Assembly (NCBI GenBank): GCA_963798435.1
Contig: CAWCTF010000004.1
Span: 434,001-498,000, forward strand
Direction of reading: 5' to 3'
DNA from: JALHST01 sp963798435
GTDB lineage: Bacteria > Bacteroidota > Bacteroidia > Flavobacteriales > Flavobacteriaceae
Length of the DNA: 64,000 bases
Shown here: positions 9,407 to 17,664 of the stretch, piece after piece
Layout: every line of letters begins with the position of its first letter
Numbering within the stretch: position 1 is the stretch's first letter
Program-made: the position numbers and the translations under genes
The notes under the pieces: generated by a model
The model's input: only the letters and a program-made list of their open reading frames with translations
The model's database searches: none
Told to the model about the DNA's origin: nothing

Positions 9407-9500
9407 TCAGTAAGCAGTACATGACCTCCGAAGCTTCAGCGAAGGAGGGGGCAGTGGCAGTAATCAAGTAACCCAATACATCAGTAACTAATTAACGAAG
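9388..9500. repeat. Low-complexity CAGTA-type repeats with GC-rich hairpin between GH127 genes
   Basis: The spacer consists of imperfect copies of CAGTRRKCAGTAAYCAGTA-like units on both sides of a hairpin, CCTCC (9425-9429) pairing with GGAGG (9444-9448), with inner GCT/AGC and symmetric GAA/GAA internal loops. Degenerate intergenic repeats of this sort are common in Bacteroidetes. The hairpin may attenuate or stabilise mRNA between the two glycosidase genes. Confidence 0.5.
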
Positions 9501-9510
9501 TAACTATAAA

Positions 9511-11733
9511 ATGAAATTAACGATAGAAGCCTCCTCAAAAACAACCCTCGCAAAATGGGCCTTGGGAATCTTATGTCTTTTGGTGTTGGCTTGTGGAAAA
9601 CAAGATGACCAAACCATGAACGTTAAAGTCGTCGAATTGCCCGATACTTCGGCCGTCAACGCTCACTATGTCAGCAATCGGATTCCCTTGAAACCAAGCG
9701 TCCTGATTAAATTGCCAGTGGGGGCGGTGCGACCCGATGGATGGTTAAAGGAATATCTGGTACGCCAAAAAAACGGACTCACCGGGAATCTTGGAAAGAT
9801 CAGTGCCTGGCTACAAAAAGACAACAATGCTTGGCTTAACCCCGACGGTCAAGGCGAATGGGGTTGGGAGGAAGTGCCCTATTGGCTTAAAGGCTATGCC
9901 AATATTGGCTATATTTTGAAAGACACATCGATGATCGGTGAGGCCAGAATCTGGATCGAAGGCGCTCTAAATAGCCAACAGGAGAGCGGATTTTTCGGTC
10001 CTTCCCTTGCCTGGGAAAGCTATGCTTCAGACGAAAACAAAACGCAAGAGCGCCTAGCGGAAAAACTCAAAAAACGGGATTACTGGCCGAACATGATTAT
10101 GCTGTACTGCTTGCAATCGTACTATGAATATTCTGGAGATAAGCGGGTGATCGACCTCATGACCAAGTATTTCAAATACCAGTTAAACGTGCGTGATGAG
10201 GATTTTTTGTCGGAAGTTCAGTATTGGCAGCGCATCCGTGGTGGCGACAACCTGCACAGTGTATTGTGGCTATATAATCAGACGGGAGAACCTTGGTTAC
10301 TCGAGTTGGCTGAAAAAGTGCACCGCAATACAGCGCCCTGGGGCAAGCGTGGCAATGCCTTGGAGGACATCGGAAACCACAAGGAAATACGGGAAGGGTT
10401 GGCGTGGCCGAACTGGTATGGCGATTTGATCGATTGGCATAACGTAAACGTGGCCCAAGGGTTCCGGGAGCCGGCCCAGTACTATGTGCTCAGTGGGGAT
10501 AAAAAAGACCTGCAGGCGACCTATGATGATTTTAATATTATACGGGAGCATTTCGGGCAAGTACCAGGTGGCATGTTTGGGTCCGACGAGAACAGCCGTC
10601 CCGGCTATGCCGATCCCCGGCAAGGCGTAGAAACCTGTGGCATGGTTGAACAGATGAACTCAGATGAACATCTAATGCGGATCACTGGCGATATCTTTTG
10701 GGCAGACCATGCAGAGGATGTTGCCTTTAATACCTACCCAGCGGCCGTGGCGCCCGATTTTAGGAGTCTTCGGTATATTACAAGCCCGAATATGGTACTC
10801 AATGACAATAAAGACCACAGTCCGGGAATTGATAACCCAGGACCCTACCTGATGATGAATCCTTTCAGCTCACGATGTTGCCAGCATAATCACGCCCAGG
10901 GCTGGCCCTATTTTGTCGAAAACCTTTGGATGGCCACGCCAGACAATGGTTTGGCGGCCGTATTGTATGCGGCCAATACGGTGACCGCTCAAGTGGGTAT
11001 TGGGTCGGAAGTGACAATTACCACTACCACCCACTATCCCTTTGAGGATACTTTGAATTTCGAGATCGGGTTGGAATCGCCGGGGAGCTTTCCGCTGTAT
11101 TTTCGCATTCCCGGTTGGGTGAACAATGCCAGCATTACGGTAAACGGGCAAACTATGGCAATTCAGCCGCAGGCCGGGAAGTATGTAAGGATAGAAAAGG
11201 AATGGCACAACGGAGACAAAATCAAATTGCAGCTGCCCATGCAAATCAGAACGCGTACCTGGGCTGCCAACAAACATAGTGTCAGTGTCGACTACGGGCC
11301 CTTGACATTCTCGTTAAAGATCGGGGAGGACTACATAAAAACGGGCACTGCCGAAAACGTACAACACGATTCTAAATGGCAGAAAGATGCCGATGTAGCC
11401 GAATGGCCCTCCTATGAGATCCACCCGACCACGGCTTGGAACTACGGCCTGATCTTACACCAAGATCCTGCGACTAGCTTTACAATTCATAAAAAAACCT
11501 GGCCCGCCGACGATTTTCCCTTTACCCCCGATGCAGCGCCCATTGTTTTGACAGTCCAGGCCAAAAAAATCCCGGCATGGCGAATCGACCAATATGGTCT
11601 CGTGGGCGAACTGATGGAAAGTCCCGTTCGGTCTGACGAAATCGAGGAAACCGTCGAACTCATTCCCATGGGGGCAGCCCGCCTGCGGATCAGTGCATTC
11701 CCCCAAATCGCTACCGAGGCGTTGGAGCATTAA
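9511..11733 (+). CDS. Second GH127/DUF1680-family glycosidase, lipoprotein
   Basis: 740-aa lipoprotein (lipobox ILCLLVLACGKQ) of the beta-L-arabinofuranosidase-like superfamily. The cysteine/zinc centre is conserved: E374 and C376 in VETCGMVEQ, C456 and C457 in SSRCCQHNH. The sequence between is quite unlike the neighbouring GH127 protein, so the two belong to different subfamilies and probably cleave different linkages or chain positions. Its location, 104 bp after the first enzyme on the same strand, suggests co-expression and stepwise trimming of one arabinose-containing or related glycan. Exact substrate cannot be told from sequence. Confidence 0.86.
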   Translation: MKLTIEASSKTTLAKWALGILCLLVLACGKQDDQTMNVKVVELPDTSAVNAHYVSNRIPLKPSVLIKLPVGAVRPDGWLKEYLVRQKNGLTGNLGKISAWLQKDNNAWLNPDGQGEWGWEEVPYWLKGYANIGYILKDTSMIGEARIWIEGALNSQQESGFFGPSLAWESYASDENKTQERLAEKLKKRDYWPNMIMLYCLQSYYEYSGDKRVIDLMTKYFKYQLNVRDEDFLSEVQYWQRIRGGDNLHSVLWLYNQTGEPWLLELAEKVHRNTAPWGKRGNALEDIGNHKEIREGLAWPNWYGDLIDWHNVNVAQGFREPAQYYVLSGDKKDLQATYDDFNIIREHFGQVPGGMFGSDENSRPGYADPRQGVETCGMVEQMNSDEHLMRITGDIFWADHAEDVAFNTYPAAVAPDFRSLRYITSPNMVLNDNKDHSPGIDNPGPYLMMNPFSSRCCQHNHAQGWPYFVENLWMATPDNGLAAVLYAANTVTAQVGIGSEVTITTTTHYPFEDTLNFEIGLESPGSFPLYFRIPGWVNNASITVNGQTMAIQPQAGKYVRIEKEWHNGDKIKLQLPMQIRTRTWAANKHSVSVDYGPLTFSLKIGEDYIKTGTAENVQHDSKWQKDADVAEWPSYEIHPTTAWNYGLILHQDPATSFTIHKKTWPADDFPFTPDAAPIVLTVQAKKIPAWRIDQYGLVGELMESPVRSDEIEETVELIPMGAARLRISAFPQIATEALEH

Positions 11734-11935
11734 ATGAAATAGGAGCAGTCAATACGGCACAAGTAGCAGGAAAGGTATGGGGCCGAAAGCGACAAAACTT
11801 AAATGATGGTCTTTTAGACGAAAAGCAGTTGAATGTCAAGTACGTAAACGTCAGTCTTTCACCGAACTTTAATTTGTGCGTAGCTTTTTGTGCCTTAGAG
11901 ACTGTTTTTGTTAAAGCAATTAAAAGAGCGTATTA

Positions 11936-13462
11936 TTATTTTCTAGGGACTTTTTCATTCATTTCGGCGAGAGAATAAATGGTCCATGCTAAGATGACGG
12001 CATTTTTCTCGATATCATTTTCTGGAACATATTCAATTACATCAAGATTCGAATGATGGTTAACAGTTTCATAAGATAATTCGTCCTGAATAAACTGAAA
12101 TGCTGGGATGTTGTAATGGTCAAAGGTTTCATGATCTGTAGAAAGTGTATTTTCTATGGTTATTGCACCATCGGTTAAATTAGGAATGCCATCAAATATT
12201 TTTTCAAAAACCGGTCTGGCGAGTTCATCTTTTTGAAGATATATTCCTCGAATGGCCCCCGCGCCGTTGTCTAAATTTAAATATGCGGTGATTTTGGAAG
12301 CTGCGGCATTGGGTTTTTCATCTAACTTGCCAAAATGAGTTTCGGCATACGCCACCGATCCCAAAAACGCCTGTTCTTCTCCGCCCCATAACCCAATTTT
12401 AATAGTCCTTTTTGGCCGATACCCTATTTGCTTAAGAATGCGCAAAGCTTCGACAATAACAACGCAGTTCGTACCATTATCAGTTGCTCCCGTTCCTGAG
12501 TGCCATGAATCGAAATGGGCTCCTATGAGTACACTTTCAGATTTTAATTTAGGGTCTATGCCGGGAATTTCCGCTAAAATATTTACGTTGTTTTCAGGTT
12601 CATTGTAAAATTCGGTATCGAGGTTGATCCGAAGGATCGGGGAACTATTTTGTTGTGTCATTCGATACAATCTACCAAAATGTTCAGGCATAATGGTAAA
12701 ATAGGGTAGCGCCTTAATGTCAGATTCCCTATAATAATAGGTTCCTTGGGGGTGTAATACGCCGAGATACATGGGACGGGTTTTCAAAATGGCCAGGGCC
12801 CCTTCCGATTCGGCGAAGCGAAGAAATTCATCATCCATTCTATCGGAAGTTTCCCAAGATTTAAGCAATTCAGGCAATGGCATTTGAGCCACTTCGGCAT
12901 TTAGTTGGTCTTCCATGTTCGTCAATTGCTTCTCTGAATAGGTATAAGAAAGGGTGTCTAACAACGACGGTATCTTTGGGGCTTTGCCTAAGAGGATAAT
13001 CTTGCCTTTAATTTTCCCGGAATAATTCTGTCTGACCGAATTCATATCGCGGAAACTTTCGATAGACACAAGGCTAGATGCCTGAATGCCATCCGTACTT
13101 TTGGACATTGCCAAAGGGTAGGCAGAAATATGCATATAATTTGGGGCGATCATTTCTACGTTAAAACTTTTGATTCCCCATCCCCTACAATCAGCGCAAT
13201 AATTTTCAAAATGAACATTCTCAAATCCACTTTTATTCATTTGGTCCGAAATCCATTTGGCAGCAGCATAGTACTCGCGCGTTCCTGTAAGCCGTTGCCC
13301 ATAGATATCGGTCAAATTGCTCAGCATTGCCATGGCCTTTGAATTGTTAAAACCCTCATTTCGTATTTTGGATAAGACAATCTCATCAGTGGTTAATTGT
13401 GCGTGACTTTCTGTAAAAAATCCGATAAAGAGGATGAGGATAAGCGTAGTTTTTAGTTTCAT
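11936..13462 (-). CDS. M28 family zinc aminopeptidase, secreted
   Basis: 508 aa with signal peptide KLKTTLILILFIGFFTESHA cleaved before Q. A protease-associated (PA) domain fills about residues 110-260 and the M28 catalytic domain follows. Visible metal/catalytic residues lie in GAHFDSWHSGTGATDNGTN (His and bridging Asp), WGGEEQAFLGS (catalytic Glu pair), LNLDNGAG and the final STDHETFDHYNI (His ligand). These enzymes remove N-terminal residues from peptides outside the cytoplasm. The gene is convergent with the GH127 cluster and appears to be a single transcription unit. Confidence 0.93.
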   Translation of the reverse strand: MKLKTTLILILFIGFFTESHAQLTTDEIVLSKIRNEGFNNSKAMAMLSNLTDIYGQRLTGTREYYAAAKWISDQMNKSGFENVHFENYCADCRGWGIKSFNVEMIAPNYMHISAYPLAMSKSTDGIQASSLVSIESFRDMNSVRQNYSGKIKGKIILLGKAPKIPSLLDTLSYTYSEKQLTNMEDQLNAEVAQMPLPELLKSWETSDRMDDEFLRFAESEGALAILKTRPMYLGVLHPQGTYYYRESDIKALPYFTIMPEHFGRLYRMTQQNSSPILRINLDTEFYNEPENNVNILAEIPGIDPKLKSESVLIGAHFDSWHSGTGATDNGTNCVVIVEALRILKQIGYRPKRTIKIGLWGGEEQAFLGSVAYAETHFGKLDEKPNAAASKITAYLNLDNGAGAIRGIYLQKDELARPVFEKIFDGIPNLTDGAITIENTLSTDHETFDHYNIPAFQFIQDELSYETVNHHSNLDVIEYVPENDIEKNAVILAWTIYSLAEMNEKVPRK

Positions 13463-13712
13463 GGTTTTTGGTTAGAATCGTAAATAATAATATGATAAGT
13501 TGTCACAAAGAGATAGAATCAATAGAATTTGCTACCTAAGTTGTAAAGAGAGTAAAAATCTTTTTGGTCAAACCATTCAAATTTTATGATTGGGGAACTG
13601 TTCGTACCAATTGGCGATTTGCAATGTAAGGTAATTAGGGCACGTATAAAACTTGGTTGCTTGTTTTAATTGCAGTGAAATTTGCTGGACATTTTTTTGT
13701 TTGTACCTCTTT

Positions 13713-14876
13713 TTACAAAAAGCGCTTCGATGCCAAAAACCCAATAGGATGTTTTGTCTTTCCTGATAGACACAGATCTGCCAGAATTTCACCAATCAGG
13801 GGGACAAACTTAAACCCATGGCCACTAAAGCCGCAGGCAATACTCACGTTGGGATGCGCTTTCGAATTTTCCACAATAAAATGCCCATCATCACTATAGG
13901 TATACAAGCAGCTTTTTGTTGCTAAGAGCGATGCATACGCCTTGGGGATATAGCAACGCACAAAGTCTGTAATGGGTTGTCCTTCGCTATCGGCATCAAA
14001 CTTATGCAGCCTATAGGGGTCAATGGCCGCCCCTGGGGCATGGTACCCGACCTTTACGCCCAAGGTAGTTCCGGGGTCTCCAATGGGTACTAGCGGAAAA
14101 CCATAAAAGGCACCAGGCCTGTCGGGAGCCACGTATAAAAAGCATGGAAATTTTGGATTGCTACAGAGTTCAGGATTTTTTGGGGTGAACCAGCAGGTAA
14201 TCTGTCTGCGAGAAACCAAAGCATATTGCAGATCGGGTAACAGCGTCGGCGTAAAGGCACCGGCTGTGAAGATCAGTTTTTTTGCAAAAAAAGTGGCAGT
14301 ATTCGTGGTGACCTGTACTCCAGCAGCCGTTTCTGTCCATTTTTCTACTTTTTGGTCTTCAAGTAGGCTGGCTCCTGCTTTTTTGGCCAAGTCGGCATAG
14401 ATCCTAACCACCTGTTCAGGCACCACATAGCCCGCATCGGGTTCGAAGAGGGCATCATAATCATTCGGGATTTTAAAGGCGGGGAAGCGGTCCGAACATT
14501 CTTTTATGGTCAATTGGGTAAGGGAGATGTCGTATTTTTTAGCAGAAAATTTTACGCCTTTCAAAAGTTCATCCTTTTTTGGACCGAGGTACAACAAGCC
14601 AGTCTTATGAAAGAGGGTTTGCCCCGTCTTTTGTTCGAGTTCGGCCCATAGATCATAGGCTTTGTGCAGGAGTGGCACATAATCGGGATGTTCAAAATAG
14701 GCCTTGCGCACCATACGCGTGCGCCCCGCATGAGACCCGTTCTCGTGAGCGATTGAAAATTGTTCTAACCCCAACACCCTAGCGCCCCTTTCGGCAAGGG
14801 AATGGCAGGTGGCGGCCCCCATTGAGCCGACTCCGATTACGATTACATCATAATGCCGCCCTACCATTCTTTTCAT
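13713..14876 (-). CDS. solA: SolA-like N-methyl amino acid / sarcosine oxidase (FAD)
   Basis: 387 aa FAD-dependent oxidoreductase of the monomeric sarcosine oxidase / N-methyl-L-tryptophan oxidase family, the usual length. The dinucleotide-binding fold is at the start (DVIVIGVGSMGAATCHSLAE), followed by LEQFSIAHENGSHAGRTRMV, the family's FAD-attachment region near the N-terminus. The C-terminal ACGFSGHGFKFVPLIGEILA is the characteristic flavin-proximal motif. It should oxidise a secondary amine, giving formaldehyde and hydrogen peroxide or an equivalent product. Preferred substrate is unknown. ATG three codons downstream (Met4) is a possible alternative start. Confidence 0.9.
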   Translation of the reverse strand: MKRMVGRHYDVIVIGVGSMGAATCHSLAERGARVLGLEQFSIAHENGSHAGRTRMVRKAYFEHPDYVPLLHKAYDLWAELEQKTGQTLFHKTGLLYLGPKKDELLKGVKFSAKKYDISLTQLTIKECSDRFPAFKIPNDYDALFEPDAGYVVPEQVVRIYADLAKKAGASLLEDQKVEKWTETAAGVQVTTNTATFFAKKLIFTAGAFTPTLLPDLQYALVSRRQITCWFTPKNPELCSNPKFPCFLYVAPDRPGAFYGFPLVPIGDPGTTLGVKVGYHAPGAAIDPYRLHKFDADSEGQPITDFVRCYIPKAYASLLATKSCLYTYSDDGHFIVENSKAHPNVSIACGFSGHGFKFVPLIGEILADLCLSGKTKHPIGFLASKRFL

Positions 14877-14940
14877 TGTTATTCGTATAGCTGTATGAAT
14901 GCACGCCTTTCATTTCCTCCTTGCGCTATATTGGGCAGCC

Positions 14941-15348
14941 CTAACGGGTAAAGCGATTAACGACCAAATCCAAGGTACCATCTTGATAACGATCGACCGT
15001 CGCTTCCAAAATAAGGGTGTTTGTGGTAAGCTCCTTAATTTCAGAAACAGTGGTGTTAAAATCCGAAACAAAGGTAATCTGGTTTGATTCTAAAGTGTAG
15101 GTGTCATAGAGATAGCCGTCAATGCAGTCCTGATAGAAATACATGATTAGTCCACCTCCCGGGGTAAACTCAATGTAATCCTGCTTATCGATATCGCAAC
15201 CATAATCCTGCTGTACAATTGGGGTCCGTTCCCCATTTACCTCGAGGTAATCATAGTACCATTTCCCAAGGATGCTTACTTCAACTGGGGTTTCTTCCTC
15301 AGGAGTACAGCTTGCCAATAACAAAAGAATGACAATAAACTTTTTCAC
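14941..15348 (-). CDS. Lipocalin-like lipoprotein
   Basis: A GTG start at 15348 gives a 135-aa protein beginning with a clean lipoprotein signal (KKFIVILLLLASC). A longer ORF exists upstream (ATG at 15471), but its extra N-terminus does not look like protein and would bury the signal peptide. The mature part (ILGKWYYDYLEVNGE, DYIEFTPGGGLIMYF, then a run of beta strands) fits the lipocalin-like small lipoproteins widespread in Flavobacteriaceae. Function is unknown; it probably sits in the periplasmic face of a membrane or on the surface. Confidence 0.75.
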   Translation of the reverse strand: MKKFIVILLLLASCTPEEETPVEVSILGKWYYDYLEVNGERTPIVQQDYGCDIDKQDYIEFTPGGGLIMYFYQDCIDGYLYDTYTLESNQITFVSDFNTTVSEIKELTTNTLILEATVDRYQDGTLDLVVNRFTR

Positions 15349-15679
15349 ATGCAATGGTCTGTTTAAAAATAACAATGAACAGTAGGCGGCAAAAGGGGCA
15401 TTCGGTAAAACGAGGCTACGGGCATCGATGTTGATCCAATAATGCATGTACGCATTGCTAATATAGCCCATTTTTTATCATCTATTTCCTTAGCAACTAT
15501 CTCATTTGAGGGTTCAGAAAAAGCATAGGGGGTCATGGTTTTTTAACGGAGAATATAGTATTTCGCCGAGATTTAGGATAAGGATATAAACATCCTCAAT
15601 TCTTTCTGTACCTTGGGACGTTGCCATTCGATGATTTTTTAGGCCTTCGGCAGCCACGTTTAATGCCAATTTAAAACCT

Positions 15680-17368
15680 ATGATGATGAAAAAACGCATA
15701 TGGCCCGTACTATTTATTGTCCTATTCGTAGGATGCGACCATGATACAACTACGCAGGAAAGTACACAGCCGCAGGTTCAACAGGTAAGACCAAGCAAGA
15801 ATTATTTGGAGGGTTATTTGGTGAGGGCCTTAGACCTTACCGCTAATTTGCAAAAAAATGAAACAGATACCGATGAGCGATTTTCACTAGCGAAACTCCA
15901 CCTTGATGAAGTGATACTAGAGAGAGCGCAATTCAGGCTAGAACGGTTAAGTGCTTCAAAAGGCAAACCAAAAAAGAGAGAACTAAAGGTCCCTCAGGAT
16001 TATCCCACGCTACAGGAAGCCATTGATAATTCAGAACCTAACGGCAAGATAACAGTCAAAGGGGAACAAGCTTTTAGTGAAGATTTTATTCTTGTTGATG
16101 TCCCTGGGCTAAAAATCGAAGGTGAAGGGAAGGCATCGGTAAGGGGTAGTTTTTTAGTCCTCCTCGCCGACAAAATTGAGATCAGCAAACTCGATTTAGA
16201 AGTGCTATTGGTAATACCTCCACAAGGTGTAGGTTCGCAAATCCTGAAGAATTCATTTACCCCATCGCTGAATACCACGAATTTCAGCGGGGTTTCCATT
16301 TTAATGATAGGGGCATCCGATTGTTTGATCAAGGAGAATGACATCACTGATAAAGATGGCAAATTGCGTTGGGGTATCCTTGGATCTGATAGTTCAAACA
16401 ATCGTTTTATTTCCAATACCATCACGGGCGGTCTGGCGACGGAAGGCCATATAGAACTGTACCAGACTGCTTCGGATCAAGGCACCCAAAACAATATGAT
16501 TAAAGACTGTAATTTGGTAAACGGGGGATCAGCCCTTGGCGGTGCTGCACTACGAATTACGGGGGTACGCGAAGGCAATGTTATTTCTGGATGTACAATT
16601 AAGGATGTCTCCTATAACGGCATTATTTTGCAGGGAAACAACAATCTTTTAGGGCCTATTTTGGGCACTGATAATCAGATAGTAGATTGTGAAGTGCAAA
16701 ATTATGCAGGCTTTGGGATTCGAATGGAAAATGAATCCAGAGGACGTATCGACAAGTGCAAGGTATCGAATAAAAAAGCAGCTTCGGAGGTAACCCAAGG
16801 GTCACAAGGCATAGGCCTGTTCGGCACTAATAGTATAATTGTCGATTGCAGTTCAACGAATAATAATGGTGGCGGAATTGTTATGGTTGGGAACCCTTCC
16901 GGAAATGGAAGTACGAACTCCATCCTGAAGTGTAAGGCGAATGACAATCGCTACTTTGGAATCTTTTATTTTGGTGGAGGAGAAGAAAATGCGACCGCCC
17001 TTATAGAGGATTGTGAAGCCAATAACAACACGAATCTTGACAACTGGGGAAGTATACTCCTGCAATCAACGGGTACAAGCTCGATGTATACGATTGCAAA
17101 ATGTAAAATAAGCAACAATTCAGGCACGTGTTCAAGCGGTCTTTTAGCGTATTCAGAACCGGGATTTTCAGCGAATTGGATCATTCGAGATAATGACATT
17201 TCTAAAAATGTTGGGGGAATTTATTTGGAAAATGCCACGGCGGCAACCATTTCCCATAACAAGGCGAAAAACAATAGTGGGTGTGATTTGAACCAGGTGA
17301 ACACTTCCGGAGTTGTATTGAATGACAACCAATTTGCACTAGCTTGTAGTGACCAAACCTGTGATTGA
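15680..17368 (+). CDS. Right-handed parallel beta-helix lipoprotein
   Basis: 562 aa, lipoprotein signal WPVLFIVLFVGCDHD. Residues 30-100 are charged and possibly helical. From DYPTLQEAIDNSEP onward the protein shows pectate lyase-like / PbH1 repeats: regular NxI/CxI turns such as NVISGCTIKDVSYNGIILQG, NQIVDCEVQNYAGFGIRMEN and NSIIVDCSSTNNNGGGIVMV. Such solenoids either cleave or bind uronic-acid polysaccharides or act as surface adhesins. No convincing lyase active site was picked out, so a binding role is equally possible. It stands alone between short intergenic regions. Confidence 0.8.
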   Translation: MMMKKRIWPVLFIVLFVGCDHDTTTQESTQPQVQQVRPSKNYLEGYLVRALDLTANLQKNETDTDERFSLAKLHLDEVILERAQFRLERLSASKGKPKKRELKVPQDYPTLQEAIDNSEPNGKITVKGEQAFSEDFILVDVPGLKIEGEGKASVRGSFLVLLADKIEISKLDLEVLLVIPPQGVGSQILKNSFTPSLNTTNFSGVSILMIGASDCLIKENDITDKDGKLRWGILGSDSSNNRFISNTITGGLATEGHIELYQTASDQGTQNNMIKDCNLVNGGSALGGAALRITGVREGNVISGCTIKDVSYNGIILQGNNNLLGPILGTDNQIVDCEVQNYAGFGIRMENESRGRIDKCKVSNKKAASEVTQGSQGIGLFGTNSIIVDCSSTNNNGGGIVMVGNPSGNGSTNSILKCKANDNRYFGIFYFGGGEENATALIEDCEANNNTNLDNWGSILLQSTGTSSMYTIAKCKISNNSGTCSSGLLAYSEPGFSANWIIRDNDISKNVGGIYLENATAATISHNKAKNNSGCDLNQVNTSGVVLNDNQFALACSDQTCD

Positions 17369-17549
17369 ACCCCTTGCTGATGGCCTGGATTTAAATCAAT
17401 TTATCAATTTTAGCACCTAGTCCAGAACACAAAAAGTGCTGGCATTCTTTCCTAAGAGATTTCTCGAAAATCGGGACATCGGTCAAGATGCTTGTTATGA
17501 ATACGAAAAATCGAATGAAGGTCTGTGTAAATTTTTTTTTGGTACAAGC

Positions 17550-17566
17550 TGTATAATTCATATACA
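17550..17566. promoter_or_regulatory. 17-bp palindrome upstream of katG
   Basis: TGTATA-ATTCA-TATACA is a perfect inverted repeat with 6-bp arms, centred about 107 bp before the katG start codon. It lies in the only intergenic space before this oxidative-stress gene, so it is a candidate site for a peroxide-responsive regulator (OxyR or PerR class). It does not match the classical PerR box closely. Confidence 0.4.
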
Positions 17567-17664
17567 TAGACCATAGGGAATATCTATAGCAAAGTACCTT
17601 TCATGCAAAGACATTTTGGTAAATTTACAGCTACGAGAAGAGCAACTACTAAAACAAAGAAAGC

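Noticed and set aside
13577..13795. Minus-strand 72-aa ORF overlapping the end of the SolA-like gene
   Set aside because: Its frame overlaps a strongly supported gene on the same strand and has unbiased composition; considered chance.
15514..15699. Minus-strand 61-aa ORF before the beta-helix gene
   Set aside because: Overlaps the start of the beta-helix lipoprotein on the opposite strand and has no recognisable content.
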